A stretch of 8,481 nt of DNA from JBHPCZ01 sp042573625 (GTDB taxonomy: Bacteria; Desulfobacterota; Desulfobacteria; Desulfobacterales; UBA11574), in contig JBHPCZ010000135.1 of NCBI GenBank assembly GCA_042573625.1, forward strand, positions 1 to 8,481, in the 5' to 3' direction. Both the position numbers and the translations under genes were made by a program. Numbering within the stretch: the stretch's first letter is position 1; each line of letters starts with the position of its first letter. Positions 1 through 5,129 of the stretch are shown here, piece by piece. The notes under the pieces were generated by a model that made no database searches, had not been told where the DNA came from, and saw nothing but the letters and a program-made list of their open reading frames with translations.

Positions 1-184
1 ATACCCCTTTGCTGCTTGTGGATAGGGTATTGGGATCCACAACGAGTCTGAATCCCTGGTAGTCGATATCCGTTCCTTCGGCCCAGTCCAGATCTGCACG
101 CTGGCCAATGGCCAGGATAATGGTGTCTCCTTCCAGGCGGGTGACCTGGTCTTCGTAAAAGGTGGGCGACTGGACGATATCCAT
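1..184 (-). CDS. GltD-like FAD/NAD(P) oxidoreductase, partial
   Basis: This reads as an internal piece of a GltD-type (glutamate synthase small-subunit-like) pyridine-nucleotide/FAD oxidoreductase on the minus strand. It contains GDTIILAIGQRADLDW, followed by VVDPNTLSTSSKGV at the left edge. This matches the family's second dinucleotide-binding region, where an AIGQ-type motif precedes the final T.xxGVFAAGD block. The frame runs off the left edge before the expected AGD motif, so the 3' end is missing. On the other side, recognisable sequence fades near 170-184, just where the plus strand begins to read as the C-terminal linker of a similar protein. The first in-frame ATG is at 184-182 but has no ribosome binding site, and the family normally has about 300 more residues before this point, so it is not a credible start. 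I take it as a fragment ending at an inversion or artificial junction. Identity as GltD-like is fairly sure; its extent is not. Confidence 0.6.
   Translation of the reverse strand, partial: MDIVQSPTFYEDQVTRLEGDTIILAIGQRADLDWAEGTDIDYQGFRLVVDPNTLSTSSKGV
165..184. other. Strand-switch junction between oxidoreductase pieces
   Basis: Left of this point the minus strand reads as the central part of a GltD-like flavoprotein. Right of it the plus strand reads as the C-terminal linker of such a protein (DDIHAERIPKEERQP, then TEEQAMLESRRCMNCG). A GATATC palindrome lies at 176-181. The arrangement is a fold-back: two pieces that are normally collinear in one gene meet head to head. It may be a real inversion or an amplification or assembly chimera. 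Confidence 0.5.
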
Positions 185-223
185 GCCGAGAGGATCCCCA
201 AAGAGGAGCGGCAGCCTATCATT

Positions 224-844
224 TTGATGACGCCCGAGGAGAGACTCAAGGGTTTCATGGCATACGAGAAGGCCTATACCGAGGAGCAGGCGATGCTGGA
301 GTCCAGAAGGTGTATGAACTGCGGACTGGGAGCTCATCTGATTTCGCATCGATATTGCGCCATCTGCCTTACCTGTTTAAGAATTTGTCCCTTTGGTGTG
401 CCGGAGATAGAAGGGCGGAAGGTGTCCTTCCCAGAAGCGTTCTGTGTGGCTTGTGGCATGTGCAGCATTGAGTGTCCCGGTGCGGCCATAAATATTCGAC
501 GGTTTCCCGAGGGTCGGCTTGAAGGGGAAATCAATGAGGTTCTCAAGAAGGTGGGAAACGGTATTGTCCGGTTCGCATGCATCCAGAACGTGGTTTCTCG
601 AAAAACGCTTGCAGCAAAAGATGCGGTTTACATGGATTGCCTGGGGCGGCTGTCTGAACTGGACCTGCTCAAGGCCTTCAATCTCGGTGCTGCCAAAGTG
701 GTCATTCTGGTGCGAAAGGACCATGAGTGCAAGAACGGCCAGATGGTGGAAAGGCTGATCAATAGGGTGGAATCCATTAATGATCGACTCTCCGCTGCCG
801 GTATTGAAAAGCGCGTTGTAGTTGAGGAGATTGAAGCAAAATAG
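224..844 (+). CDS. 2[4Fe-4S] ferredoxin / MvhD-like protein, 5'-truncated
   Basis: This is an iron-sulfur electron-transfer polypeptide. Residues 1-35 resemble the linker that follows the flavin domain in GltD-like proteins, ending in RRCMNCG (Cys30, Cys33). Two complete CxxCxxCxxxCP cluster motifs follow at Cys45/48/51/55 and Cys74/77/80/84, consistent with two [4Fe-4S] clusters. Residues ~113-206 resemble the MvhD/FlpD hydrogenase delta-subunit domain, with FACIQN, MDCLGRL and the basic KN motif near Cys169, although the Cys set is reduced. The start is uncertain. TTG 224 and ATG 227 have no well-placed Shine-Dalgarno, and family-like sequence continues in frame upstream to about 173, where the strand-switch junction lies. 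The natural protein is therefore probably a flavoprotein-ferredoxin-MvhD fusion that lacks its front here. Such proteins shuttle electrons between NAD(P)H, ferredoxin and heterodisulfide-reductase-like partners in the cytoplasm. The exact partner is unknown, but dsrC is the next gene. Confidence 0.8.
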   Translation: MMTPEERLKGFMAYEKAYTEEQAMLESRRCMNCGLGAHLISHRYCAICLTCLRICPFGVPEIEGRKVSFPEAFCVACGMCSIECPGAAINIRRFPEGRLEGEINEVLKKVGNGIVRFACIQNVVSRKTLAAKDAVYMDCLGRLSELDLLKAFNLGAAKVVILVRKDHECKNGQMVERLINRVESINDRLSAAGIEKRVVVEEIEAK

Positions 845-884
845 GCCCCCTGTTATCAGGATGGAATTTCAGCGGATTTTGCGA

Positions 885-913
885 CCGGTGAACACCGGCT
901 TCAGCAGTTTTTT
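885..913 (+). terminator. Weak intrinsic terminator candidate
   Basis: A perfect 6-bp stem, CCGGTG/CACCGG at 885-890 and 893-898, lies 41 bases after the ferredoxin stop. A run of six T residues at 908-913 follows, but 9 bases separate it from the stem and the loop is only 2 bases, so termination here would be weak. Confidence 0.3.
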
Positions 914-1021
914 AAATTGAATATCGTATTGATATTATTTATTAATATGATGAGTTAATGATTGATGTTTTTGCGAGACTAAGGGCACTTAAATTAATAT
1001 AAAGGTATTTCTTTTTTCATA

Positions 1022-1048
1022 TTGACATCGATGAATCAATAATATAAT
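1022..1048 (+). promoter_or_regulatory. Sigma-70 promoter of dsrC
   Basis: A perfect TTGACA (1022-1027) and a perfect TATAAT (1043-1048) are separated by 15 bases. Both hexamers match consensus, but the spacer is 2 shorter than ideal. An 8-bp palindrome, CATCGATG (1026-1033), overlaps the -35 box and spacer. Transcription would begin near 1055, giving a leader of about 75 bases. A strong promoter suits dsrC, which is abundantly expressed in sulfate reducers. Confidence 0.6.
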
Positions 1049-1084
1049 CTGCCAAAGGCTAATAAGGGAACAGGTAGAGCAACA

Positions 1085-1096
1085 GGCCCGCGGGCC
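1085..1096. promoter_or_regulatory. 12-bp perfect palindrome in dsrC leader
   Basis: GGCCCGCGGGCC lies in the predicted dsrC 5' leader, 20 bases before the Shine-Dalgarno, in otherwise AT-rich sequence. It could be an operator or an RNA structural element. Nothing in the sequence decides which. Confidence 0.4.
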
Positions 1097-1130
1097 AAAA
1101 GAATAATTTATATATAAAGGAGGTTTGTTA

Positions 1131-1448
1131 ATGGCAACGGTTGAGTACATGGGAAAGGAATTTACCGTAGACGAAGACGGCTTTATCGACAACTTCGAAA
1201 ATTGGTCCGAAGAGTGGGTCATGTGGGTAAAGGACCAAGAAGGTATTGAAGAGCTGACAGAAGAGCACAGAAAGGTTGTTGAAGTGCTTCAGGACTATTA
1301 CAAAAAGAACGGAATTGCTCCAATGGTTCGTATCTTATCAAAGGTAACCGGTTTCAAGCTGAAACATATTTATGAACTCTTTCCGTCAGGCCCTGGAAAG
1401 GGAGCATGTAAGATGGCCGGTCTTCCGAAACCGACTGGATGTGTCTAA
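1131..1448 (+). CDS. dsrC: DsrC, sulfur-carrier protein of dissimilatory sulfite reduction
   Basis: DsrC is the small cytoplasmic co-substrate of dissimilatory sulfite reductase. It accepts sulfur from sulfite reduced at DsrAB as a trisulfide between its two cysteines and passes it on to the membrane DsrMKJOP complex. The 105-residue length is typical of the family. The C-terminal arm is intact: GPGKGACKMAGLPKPTGCV has Cys93 and the penultimate Cys104 in the C-x10-C spacing that separates true DsrC from TusE-like proteins with only the last Cys. The conserved N-terminal GFIDNFENWSEEW region (17-29) is also present. ATG 1131 is chosen because AAGGAGGT (1117-1124) sits 6 bases upstream; an in-frame TTG at 1125 overlaps the space needed for ribosome binding. 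The gene has its own promoter and is closed by a strong terminator, so it is probably monocistronic. dsrAB is not in the window, which is common because dsrC is often unlinked. Confidence 0.97.
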   Translation: MATVEYMGKEFTVDEDGFIDNFENWSEEWVMWVKDQEGIEELTEEHRKVVEVLQDYYKKNGIAPMVRILSKVTGFKLKHIYELFPSGPGKGACKMAGLPKPTGCV

Positions 1449-1470
1449 TCTAAAAGACCGTGTTTGTTTT

Positions 1471-1507
1471 AAAAAAAGGTTCTGCATTTAAGGCAGGGCC
1501 TTTTTTT
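1471..1507 (+). terminator. Strong intrinsic terminator of dsrC
   Basis: An A-tract and arm at 1471-1485 (AAAAAAAGG then CTGC) pair with GCAG and CCTTTTTTT at 1493-1507 across a short ATTTAAG loop. The U-tract is seven bases. It begins 22 bases after the dsrC stop and would separate dsrC from yjbQ. Confidence 0.85.
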
Positions 1508-1524
1508 GTGTTGTGGAGAGGATT

Positions 1525-1917
1525 ATGATTGTTCAAGTAAAATCCAAAACCCAGACAGAATTCATCGATATTACGTCCAAGATAGAGAACACGGTTAAAG
1601 CTGCCGGCATCGCCAACGGTTTTTGCATGCTTTATGTGCCGCACACAACCGCAGCGATAACCATAAATGAAAGTGCTGATCCGAGCGTTAAGAGTGATAT
1701 TTTGATGGTCTTAAATAAGATTATCCCCTGGGAGGCCGGATACGGCCATCTCGAAGGAAATTCACCGGCCCATATCAAAGCGACATTAGTTGGGGCTTCA
1801 GAGCTGATCTCGGTGGAAAATGATCGGCTTGTATTGGGTACATGGCAGGGTATATTCTTCTGTGAGTTTGACGGCCCGCGGACTCGAAAAGTTCATGTTC
1901 GATTTTTAAAAGAATAA
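1525..1917 (+). CDS. yjbQ: YjbQ/UPF0047 family protein (secondary thiamine-phosphate synthase type)
   Basis: This 130-residue protein spans the whole single-domain YjbQ (UPF0047) family, whose members show weak thiamine-phosphate synthase activity in vitro and whose main cellular role is unsettled. Family blocks are clear: VPHTTAAITINE (38-49, with His40), GHLEGNSPAHIKA (74-86, with His75 and His83) and LGTWQGIFFCEFDGPR (104-119). The conserved histidines probably form the metal or active site of the trimer. ATG 1525 is preferred over GTG 1513 because GGAG at 1515-1518 gives a 6-base spacing and would lie inside the longer form. The gene starts 17 bases after the dsrC terminator, so it relies on read-through or on a promoter I do not see. 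A 100-base gap separates it from ahbA. No thiamine gene is nearby. Confidence 0.92.
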   Translation: MIVQVKSKTQTEFIDITSKIENTVKAAGIANGFCMLYVPHTTAAITINESADPSVKSDILMVLNKIIPWEAGYGHLEGNSPAHIKATLVGASELISVENDRLVLGTWQGIFFCEFDGPRTRKVHVRFLKE

Positions 1918-2017
1918 AAACATGAGCAAACCATTTAAATCTACCCTGCAAGAGACTTCGGGGAATGCGCTCGCTGTTTCGGTTCAACTCATTTTCTGAA
2001 ATGTTAAGGAGTCATCC

Positions 2018-2473
2018 ATGTCGTCAATAGACAATGTCGACCGGGCAATTCTAAACCGGATACAATCCGATTTTCCCATAACATCGAGACCTTACCTTTA
2101 CATTGCTGAAGATCTCGGTTTTTCTGAAAGCGAAGTGATAGAGCGGCTTGACCGGTTGAAAAAAAAGGGTATCATTCGTCGAATCGGCGGCAATTTTGTT
2201 CCTGAAAAATTGGGATTCGTCAGTACACTTTGTGCAGCAAAAGTCCCTGAAAACAAGATCGATCATTTTGCGAGCGCCGTCAACCGCTATCCGGGAGTTA
2301 CCCATAATTACCAGCGGGATAATCAGTTTAACGTCTGGTTTACCTTTATTGCGCCATCCATGGAGGAGATAGAGGAAAACCTTGAAAACATCTCTAAGGA
2401 AACAGGAATTCAGGAGATTATCAACCTGCCTGCGACCAAGGTATATAAGATAAGGGCACACTTTGACCTTTAG
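2018..2473 (+). CDS. ahbA: Siroheme decarboxylase alpha subunit AhbA
   Basis: The protein has an Lrp/AsnC-like fold, with a winged-helix-like part at ~6-60 and a RAM-like part at ~64-150, but it matches siroheme decarboxylase rather than a regulator. Diagnostic stretches are RRIGGNF (54-60), STLCAAKVPE (69-78), YPGVTHNYQRD (91-101), NVWFTFIAP (105-113) and NLPATKVYKI (136-145). With AhbB it removes the C12 and C18 acetate carboxyls of siroheme to give didecarboxysiroheme, the first step of the siroheme-dependent heme pathway of sulfate reducers and archaea. The VTHNYxRDxxxNVWFT form fits the alpha subunit better than the beta/NirL form; this assignment is from memory of family patterns. No ahbB, ahbC or ahbD is visible. 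AAGGAG at 2006-2011, 6 bases ahead, supports the ATG. The downstream amidohydrolase starts 22 bases after the stop, which suggests an operon. Confidence 0.85.
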   Translation: MSSIDNVDRAILNRIQSDFPITSRPYLYIAEDLGFSESEVIERLDRLKKKGIIRRIGGNFVPEKLGFVSTLCAAKVPENKIDHFASAVNRYPGVTHNYQRDNQFNVWFTFIAPSMEEIEENLENISKETGIQEIINLPATKVYKIRAHFDL

Positions 2474-2495
2474 TAATATATGGGAATCAAAAAAA

Positions 2496-3347
2496 ATGAA
2501 GGACCTAAGGATTGCAGCCGTTGTCTTTAATTCACCGGTAAATAATACCAGCAACAACCTTGAACGAATGGTCCGGTGGGTTAAAGCAGCAAAAAAGGAA
2601 GGTGCGGATGTCATATGCTTTCCTGAATTGAATGTGACAGGATACACGACACACGAAGATATTAAAGGTTCTGCTCAACCAATTCCAGGGCCGATAACCC
2701 GGGATCTCTCAAATTTAGCCATGCGTGAAAAGATTGTTATTCTGGCAGGGATGGCTGAAACAGATAGAAAGGGGGAAGGGGGGGGCGTTTTTGCAAGTCA
2801 TCTCGTCGTTAAACCGGACAGGACTGTTGATGTATATCGGAAGTTACATATTTCGCCGCCTGAACAAACAATGTTTAAACCCGGGAACAGAATCCCTCTA
2901 TTTGAAACGCATGGCATAAAATATGGAATTCAGCTTTGCTATGATGCCCATTTCCCCGAACTTTCAACCCATATGGCCGTAAATGGCGCTGATCTTATTT
3001 TTATCTCCCATGCTTCTCCAAGAGGAACACCCGAAGAAAAATACAGATCGTGGATGCGTCATCTGCCTGCGAGGGCCTATGATAACGGCCTCTTTGTCAT
3101 TGCATGTAACCAGGCCGGTGAAAATAAAAAAGGGCTCAGCTTTCCGGGTATTGCTGTCGTTATCGGGCCGTCCGGTGAAGTTATCGATAAAGATTTAACC
3201 GGCAGGGAAGGGATGCTCGTCGCAGATTTGAACGGTAAGGATCTGGCCCGGGTTCGGAATCACAGGATGCGATACTTTCTCCCCAATAGAAGGCCGGAGC
3301 TCTATAAAAACCGCGACAGAATACCCCGTGGTCTGCCACGAGGATGA
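2496..3347 (+). CDS. Carbon-nitrogen hydrolase (nitrilase superfamily)
   Basis: This is a cytoplasmic amidase-type enzyme of 283 residues, the usual size for a single nitrilase-superfamily domain. The catalytic triad is complete: Glu44 in CFPELNVTGY, Lys116 in YRKLHI, and the nucleophile Cys148 in GIQLCYDAHFPE. The family-typical end, RHRMRYF-like followed by RRPELY, is also present (around 260-276). The substrate cannot be read from sequence; omega-amidase, carbamoyl-amidase and other amidase branches are possible. The start is uncertain. ATG 2496 opens directly on the conserved LRIAAV strand but has only a weak GGGA 10 bases upstream, while a TTG at 2463 would overlap the end of ahbA. Either way it is probably translated with ahbA. 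A run of eight G at 2778-2785 lies in the coding region, but the frame is intact. Confidence 0.9.
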   Translation: MKDLRIAAVVFNSPVNNTSNNLERMVRWVKAAKKEGADVICFPELNVTGYTTHEDIKGSAQPIPGPITRDLSNLAMREKIVILAGMAETDRKGEGGGVFASHLVVKPDRTVDVYRKLHISPPEQTMFKPGNRIPLFETHGIKYGIQLCYDAHFPELSTHMAVNGADLIFISHASPRGTPEEKYRSWMRHLPARAYDNGLFVIACNQAGENKKGLSFPGIAVVIGPSGEVIDKDLTGREGMLVADLNGKDLARVRNHRMRYFLPNRRPELYKNRDRIPRGLPRG

Positions 3348-3400
3348 ATGGTGTAAACCTATTTATGTAAACGAAGGTTCTCTCCACGCGATTTTTAGTG

Positions 3401-3424
3401 TGAAAAATGGGCGGTGCCCATTTC
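3401..3424. terminator. Hairpin, possible bidirectional terminator
   Basis: A perfect 8-bp stem, AAATGGGC at 3405-3412 and GCCCATTT at 3416-3423, encloses a 3-base loop. It lies 57 bases after the amidohydrolase stop. Read on the minus strand the stem ends in five T residues, so it could also stop transcripts coming from the cNMP-fold gene. Confidence 0.45.
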
Positions 3425-3430
3425 GCTACA

Positions 3431-3447
3431 GGTTGCCAAAGGCAACC
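3431..3447. repeat. Perfect hairpin GGTTGCC/GGCAACC
   Basis: A 7-bp perfect inverted repeat with an AAA loop, following the previous hairpin by 7 bases. There is no T-tract on either strand, so it is not a classical terminator on its own. Confidence 0.7.
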
Positions 3448-3449
3448 GG

Positions 3450-3474
3450 CCGGAAAATGCAGCGCATTTTCCGG
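3450..3474. repeat. Perfect 11-bp hairpin
   Basis: CCGGAAAATGC (3450-3460) and GCATTTTCCGG (3464-3474) form a perfect stem around a 3-base AGC loop. It begins 2 bases after the previous hairpin, giving three stacked hairpins with 3-base loops within 70 bases. Confidence 0.75.
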
Positions 3475-3535
3475 GTGTGAAGATTCCCTCGTAAACCATC
3501 GCTCATAAAGCTCAGCCTCAGAAATATACAGCGAT

Positions 3536-3561
3536 TTTTGCCTGCGCCGCCGCAGGCAAAA
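3536..3561. repeat. Hairpin just past the cNMP-fold gene
   Basis: TTTTGCCTGCG (3536-3546) pairs perfectly with CGCAGGCAAAA (3551-3561) around a 4-base loop. It starts 7 bases after the stop of the minus-strand cNMP-fold gene. Its AT-rich ends point the wrong way for a U-tract on either strand, so mRNA 3'-end protection or a factor-dependent stop is likelier than intrinsic termination. Confidence 0.65.
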
Positions 3562-3568
3562 TAAGATT

Positions 3569-4057
3569 TTATCTTACGGCCTCCGATTCCTGAAGCTGTT
3601 CGGAACCGAAAGAAACGGAACTGTCCGCTTGCGCCGAGGCTGTCAGCATCTTGTAGCTCCAGAGCAAACGATTTCCGATAATACCTGTCAGTCGTTTGAA
3701 GAAAATGAGTCCATTGGCGGGATCGCTTTCCAGTACCTGTTGAATTTTTTGCCGTTCGATTCTTTGCAGTGTCGTTGCTTCCATGCATTCAGCAGATGCT
3801 GAATAACTGTCCAGTTCAGCCAGGCTCGACCATCCAAAGGCCTCTCCGGCATGATCCACAATGTATGCGACCCCCCCGACTTCACCGATGGCCAGTTTCA
3901 CACGCCCTGTGAGCAAAATGTAGAAGTGGTTGGCGTTATCTCCCTTGCGAAAGAGAAAATCTCCTCCCTTGCGGGATTCTTTCACCGCAATATCCATGAC
4001 CGCTTTTACAAAATCCCTGTCCATTCCCCAAAAAAGATCTGATTGCTGGATATACAT
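3569..4057 (-). CDS. Cyclic-nucleotide-binding-fold protein without HTH
   Basis: This 162-residue protein has a CRP/FNR-type cyclic-nucleotide-binding beta-barrel at ~17-115 (FLFRKGDNANHFYILLTGRVKL, about 34-55; GEAFGWSSL, 71-79) followed by an alpha-helical stretch to ~137. CRP-family regulators run to about 220 residues with a C-terminal winged helix. Here the chain ends in a polar Ser/Gln/Glu-rich tail and has no DNA-binding domain. The phosphate-binding cassette keeps Glu72 but has Tyr85 where CRP has the phosphate-binding Arg82, so ordinary cAMP binding is doubtful. It may sense another ligand or act by protein contact. The ATG is backed by AAAGGAGG (4062-4069), 4 bases away. It is the last gene of the minus-strand group and is separated from its upstream neighbour by 393 bases rich in inverted repeats, so it probably has its own promoter. 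It is cytoplasmic, with no signal or membrane segment. Confidence 0.8.
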   Translation of the reverse strand: MYIQQSDLFWGMDRDFVKAVMDIAVKESRKGGDFLFRKGDNANHFYILLTGRVKLAIGEVGGVAYIVDHAGEAFGWSSLAELDSYSASAECMEATTLQRIERQKIQQVLESDPANGLIFFKRLTGIIGNRLLWSYKMLTASAQADSSVSFGSEQLQESEAVR

Positions 4058-4091
4058 AGCGCCTCCTTTCCGTTACGTAAATAGATACGGT

Positions 4092-4110
4092 TTTCAGTGA
4101 ATCCCTGAAA
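4092..4110. promoter_or_regulatory. Hyphenated palindrome upstream of cNMP-fold gene
   Basis: TTTCAG (4092-4097) and CTGAAA (4105-4110) form perfect 6-bp arms 7 bases apart, centred about 44 bases before the start codon of the cNMP-fold gene. The size and position suit a dimeric regulator's operator. The binding protein is unknown, and the adjacent CRP-like protein has no DNA-binding domain. Confidence 0.4.
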
Positions 4111-4123
4111 TCAACAGGTTTTT

Positions 4124-4221
4124 GTCCCTGCTGGCATCTTATTGCCTAAGCAATCACCTTACATCTTACCCGGCGACACCGGTTTTGGATAAAAATAGAA
4201 AGATTTTATACCAGCAGGGAC
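4124..4221. repeat. 11-bp inverted repeat pair with nested palindrome
   Basis: GTCCCTGCTGG (4124-4134) is repeated exactly inverted as CCAGCAGGGAC (4211-4221). The 76 bases between include a smaller palindrome, ATTGC-CTAA-GCAAT (4141-4154). A separate hairpin, CACCACC/GGTGGTG (4226-4232 and 4238-4244, 5-base loop), lies just outside. The pair could be a regulatory loop or the ends of a tiny non-coding element. No target-site duplication is evident by eye. Confidence 0.5.
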
Positions 4222-4428
4222 TGAGCACCACCGGACAGGTGGTGATATAAAAGAGGCATAAATGGTGCCGGAGGTGGATGTATGATCTCACCCGGCAGTG
4301 CAGACAATTCGGCAGGCTTTCAAATTGAGAAATGATCCCGATTTCACATGAGGTATCTGTTCAGAAGTCCCTTATGCTTTCCTTGATATCTCCCTTACGC
4401 AAGGCCTCTATATAGTTAAACACAACTT

Positions 4429-4460
4429 CTATACAAAGGTGTAAAACCATCTATGTATAG
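4429..4460. repeat. CTATACA/TGTATAG inverted repeat at gene end
   Basis: A 7-bp perfect inverted pair (4429-4435 and 4454-4460) spans the stop codon of the 91-residue Cys-rich gene with an 18-base loop. There is no U-tract, so a terminator role is weak. Confidence 0.35.
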
Positions 4461-4726
4461 GTTTCCTCCTGATTCAAGACTTGCTGCCCTTCCAGGCAGA
4501 ACGAGCGCCACTTGCAATCCAGCTGATCACAATCGCGAATTCCCCTTCTAAAACAATCGGAATTTCCTTCAGCACGTTGAACACTTCGAATCAGTGTGGT
4601 GATATCCAGAAAGATCTTTTTTGTAGTTTCCGGTTCCAGGTCAACGGGTGACGCTTTCGATAGTGTCCCGGTCTCTTTCTGCCCTTCGCCGGCATTTGGT
4701 TCCTTTGGATCTTTACCAACCAGCAT
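4451..4726 (-). CDS. Small Cys-rich protein, unknown function
   Basis: This 91-residue protein belongs to no family I can name. The N-terminal third is polar and Pro/Gly/Lys-rich and probably disordered. Residues 35-52 look helical, and the C-terminal part holds four Cys (58, 66, 71, 77) in the context DCFRRGIRDC, then CKWRSFC. That grouping suggests a bound zinc or iron-sulfur centre. An in-frame TGA lies immediately before the first ATG, which fixes the earliest ATG start. The best ribosome site, AAGAAGG (4739-4745), is 12 bases away, so expression or the exact start is uncertain. It lies between another small Cys-rich gene and the cNMP-fold gene, all on one strand, and ends 393 bases before the latter. 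The compact Cys grouping, rather than its length, is the reason to call it a gene. Confidence 0.55.
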   Translation of the reverse strand: MLVGKDPKEPNAGEGQKETGTLSKASPVDLEPETTKKIFLDITTLIRSVQRAEGNSDCFRRGIRDCDQLDCKWRSFCLEGQQVLNQEETYT

Positions 4727-4796
4727 ATGTCACATTAACCTTCTTGTTTTCAGAACCGAACAGAGAAGTCTATTGTTAATTAACGATGATTTTGGG

Positions 4797-5006
4797 TTAT
4801 GCCACCCAGAAGGAGGCTGAAGTTTTCGTGAGCGAGAGTGATACGGTGTATCTGTTTTCTTCGGTGCAGTCTATTCCACTTGAAAAACAGTTTTTTTCAG
4901 TTGATGCCAGGATATCCTGTATTCCCCGGAGTAATTGACAGTCTTTTATGCACTTATCTTTAGGTAGATTTTCCCTAAAGCATTTTTTACATGGAGAAGA
5001 AATCAT
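4797..5006 (-). CDS. Small zinc-ribbon-like Cys-rich protein, unknown function
   Basis: This 69-residue protein begins MISSPCKKCFRENLPKDKC and has C-x2-C-x9-C-x3-C (Cys6, 9, 19, 23), a pattern expected of a small metal-binding knuckle. A short amphipathic helix follows (LLRGIQDILA, about 25-34), with two further Cys at 40 and 47 and a Ser/Thr-rich tail. It has no signal peptide or membrane segment, so it is cytoplasmic. Translation is well supported: AAGGAGG at 5011-5017 lies 4 bases before the ATG. It sits 70 bases upstream of the other Cys-rich gene and 230 bases downstream of the response regulator on the same strand, so it may be a target or accessory of that two-component system. I do not recognise a named family; a redox- or metal-sensing role is only a guess. 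Confidence 0.7.
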   Translation of the reverse strand: MISSPCKKCFRENLPKDKCIKDCQLLRGIQDILASTEKNCFSSGIDCTEENRYTVSLSLTKTSASFWVA

Positions 5007-5068
5007 AATACCTCCTTCACTGTTACAGGTATGGAAAAAGTTCCTTTCTGAACCAGAGGTTAATTATG

Positions 5069-5088
5069 TTTTTAATAGGGGTTAAAAA
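5069..5088. promoter_or_regulatory. Palindrome TTTTTAA-TAGGGG-TTAAAAA
   Basis: Perfect 7-bp arms (5069-5075 and 5082-5088) flank TAGGGG, 63-82 bases upstream of the 69-residue Cys-rich gene. The TAGGGG core recurs nearby at 5158 and 5172 and again at 8257, so this may be an operator for that gene. Confidence 0.4.
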
Positions 5089-5129
5089 TATTTCAACGTT
5101 ATTGGATTATTAACAGCAGTTATTTTCTG

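Larger units (their letters stand above)
4058..4450. other. 393-base intergenic region
   Basis: No convincing coding sequence is seen. The stretch holds the 4092-4110 palindrome, the 4124/4211 inverted repeat, the 4226-4244 hairpin and the left arm of a 7-bp pair at 4429. It contains the leader of the cNMP-fold gene and the 3' flank of the 91-residue Cys-rich gene. I see no clear sigma-70 promoter. Confidence 0.6.

Noticed and set aside
131..160. Plus-strand FQAGDLVF, resembling the AGD motif expected after SSKGV
   Set aside because: The minus strand reads better as coding here (VTRLEGDTIILAIGQ), and the residues after FQAGDLVF do not follow the family, so it is taken as coincidence, although it sits close to the junction.
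1022..1039. FNR-like site TTGA...TCAA over the dsrC -35 box
   Set aside because: The half-sites are 10 bases apart and the centre is not symmetric with them; FNR sites need TTGAT-N4-ATCAA.
2051..2647. 198-codon minus-strand frame opposite ahbA
   Set aside because: It is antisense to a well-conserved gene, has no family-like motifs and spans the ahbA/amidohydrolase boundary.
3426..3788. Open minus-strand frame of 120 codons overlapping the cNMP-fold gene
   Set aside because: It is low-complexity, lies in a different frame inside the real gene and runs through the hairpin cluster.
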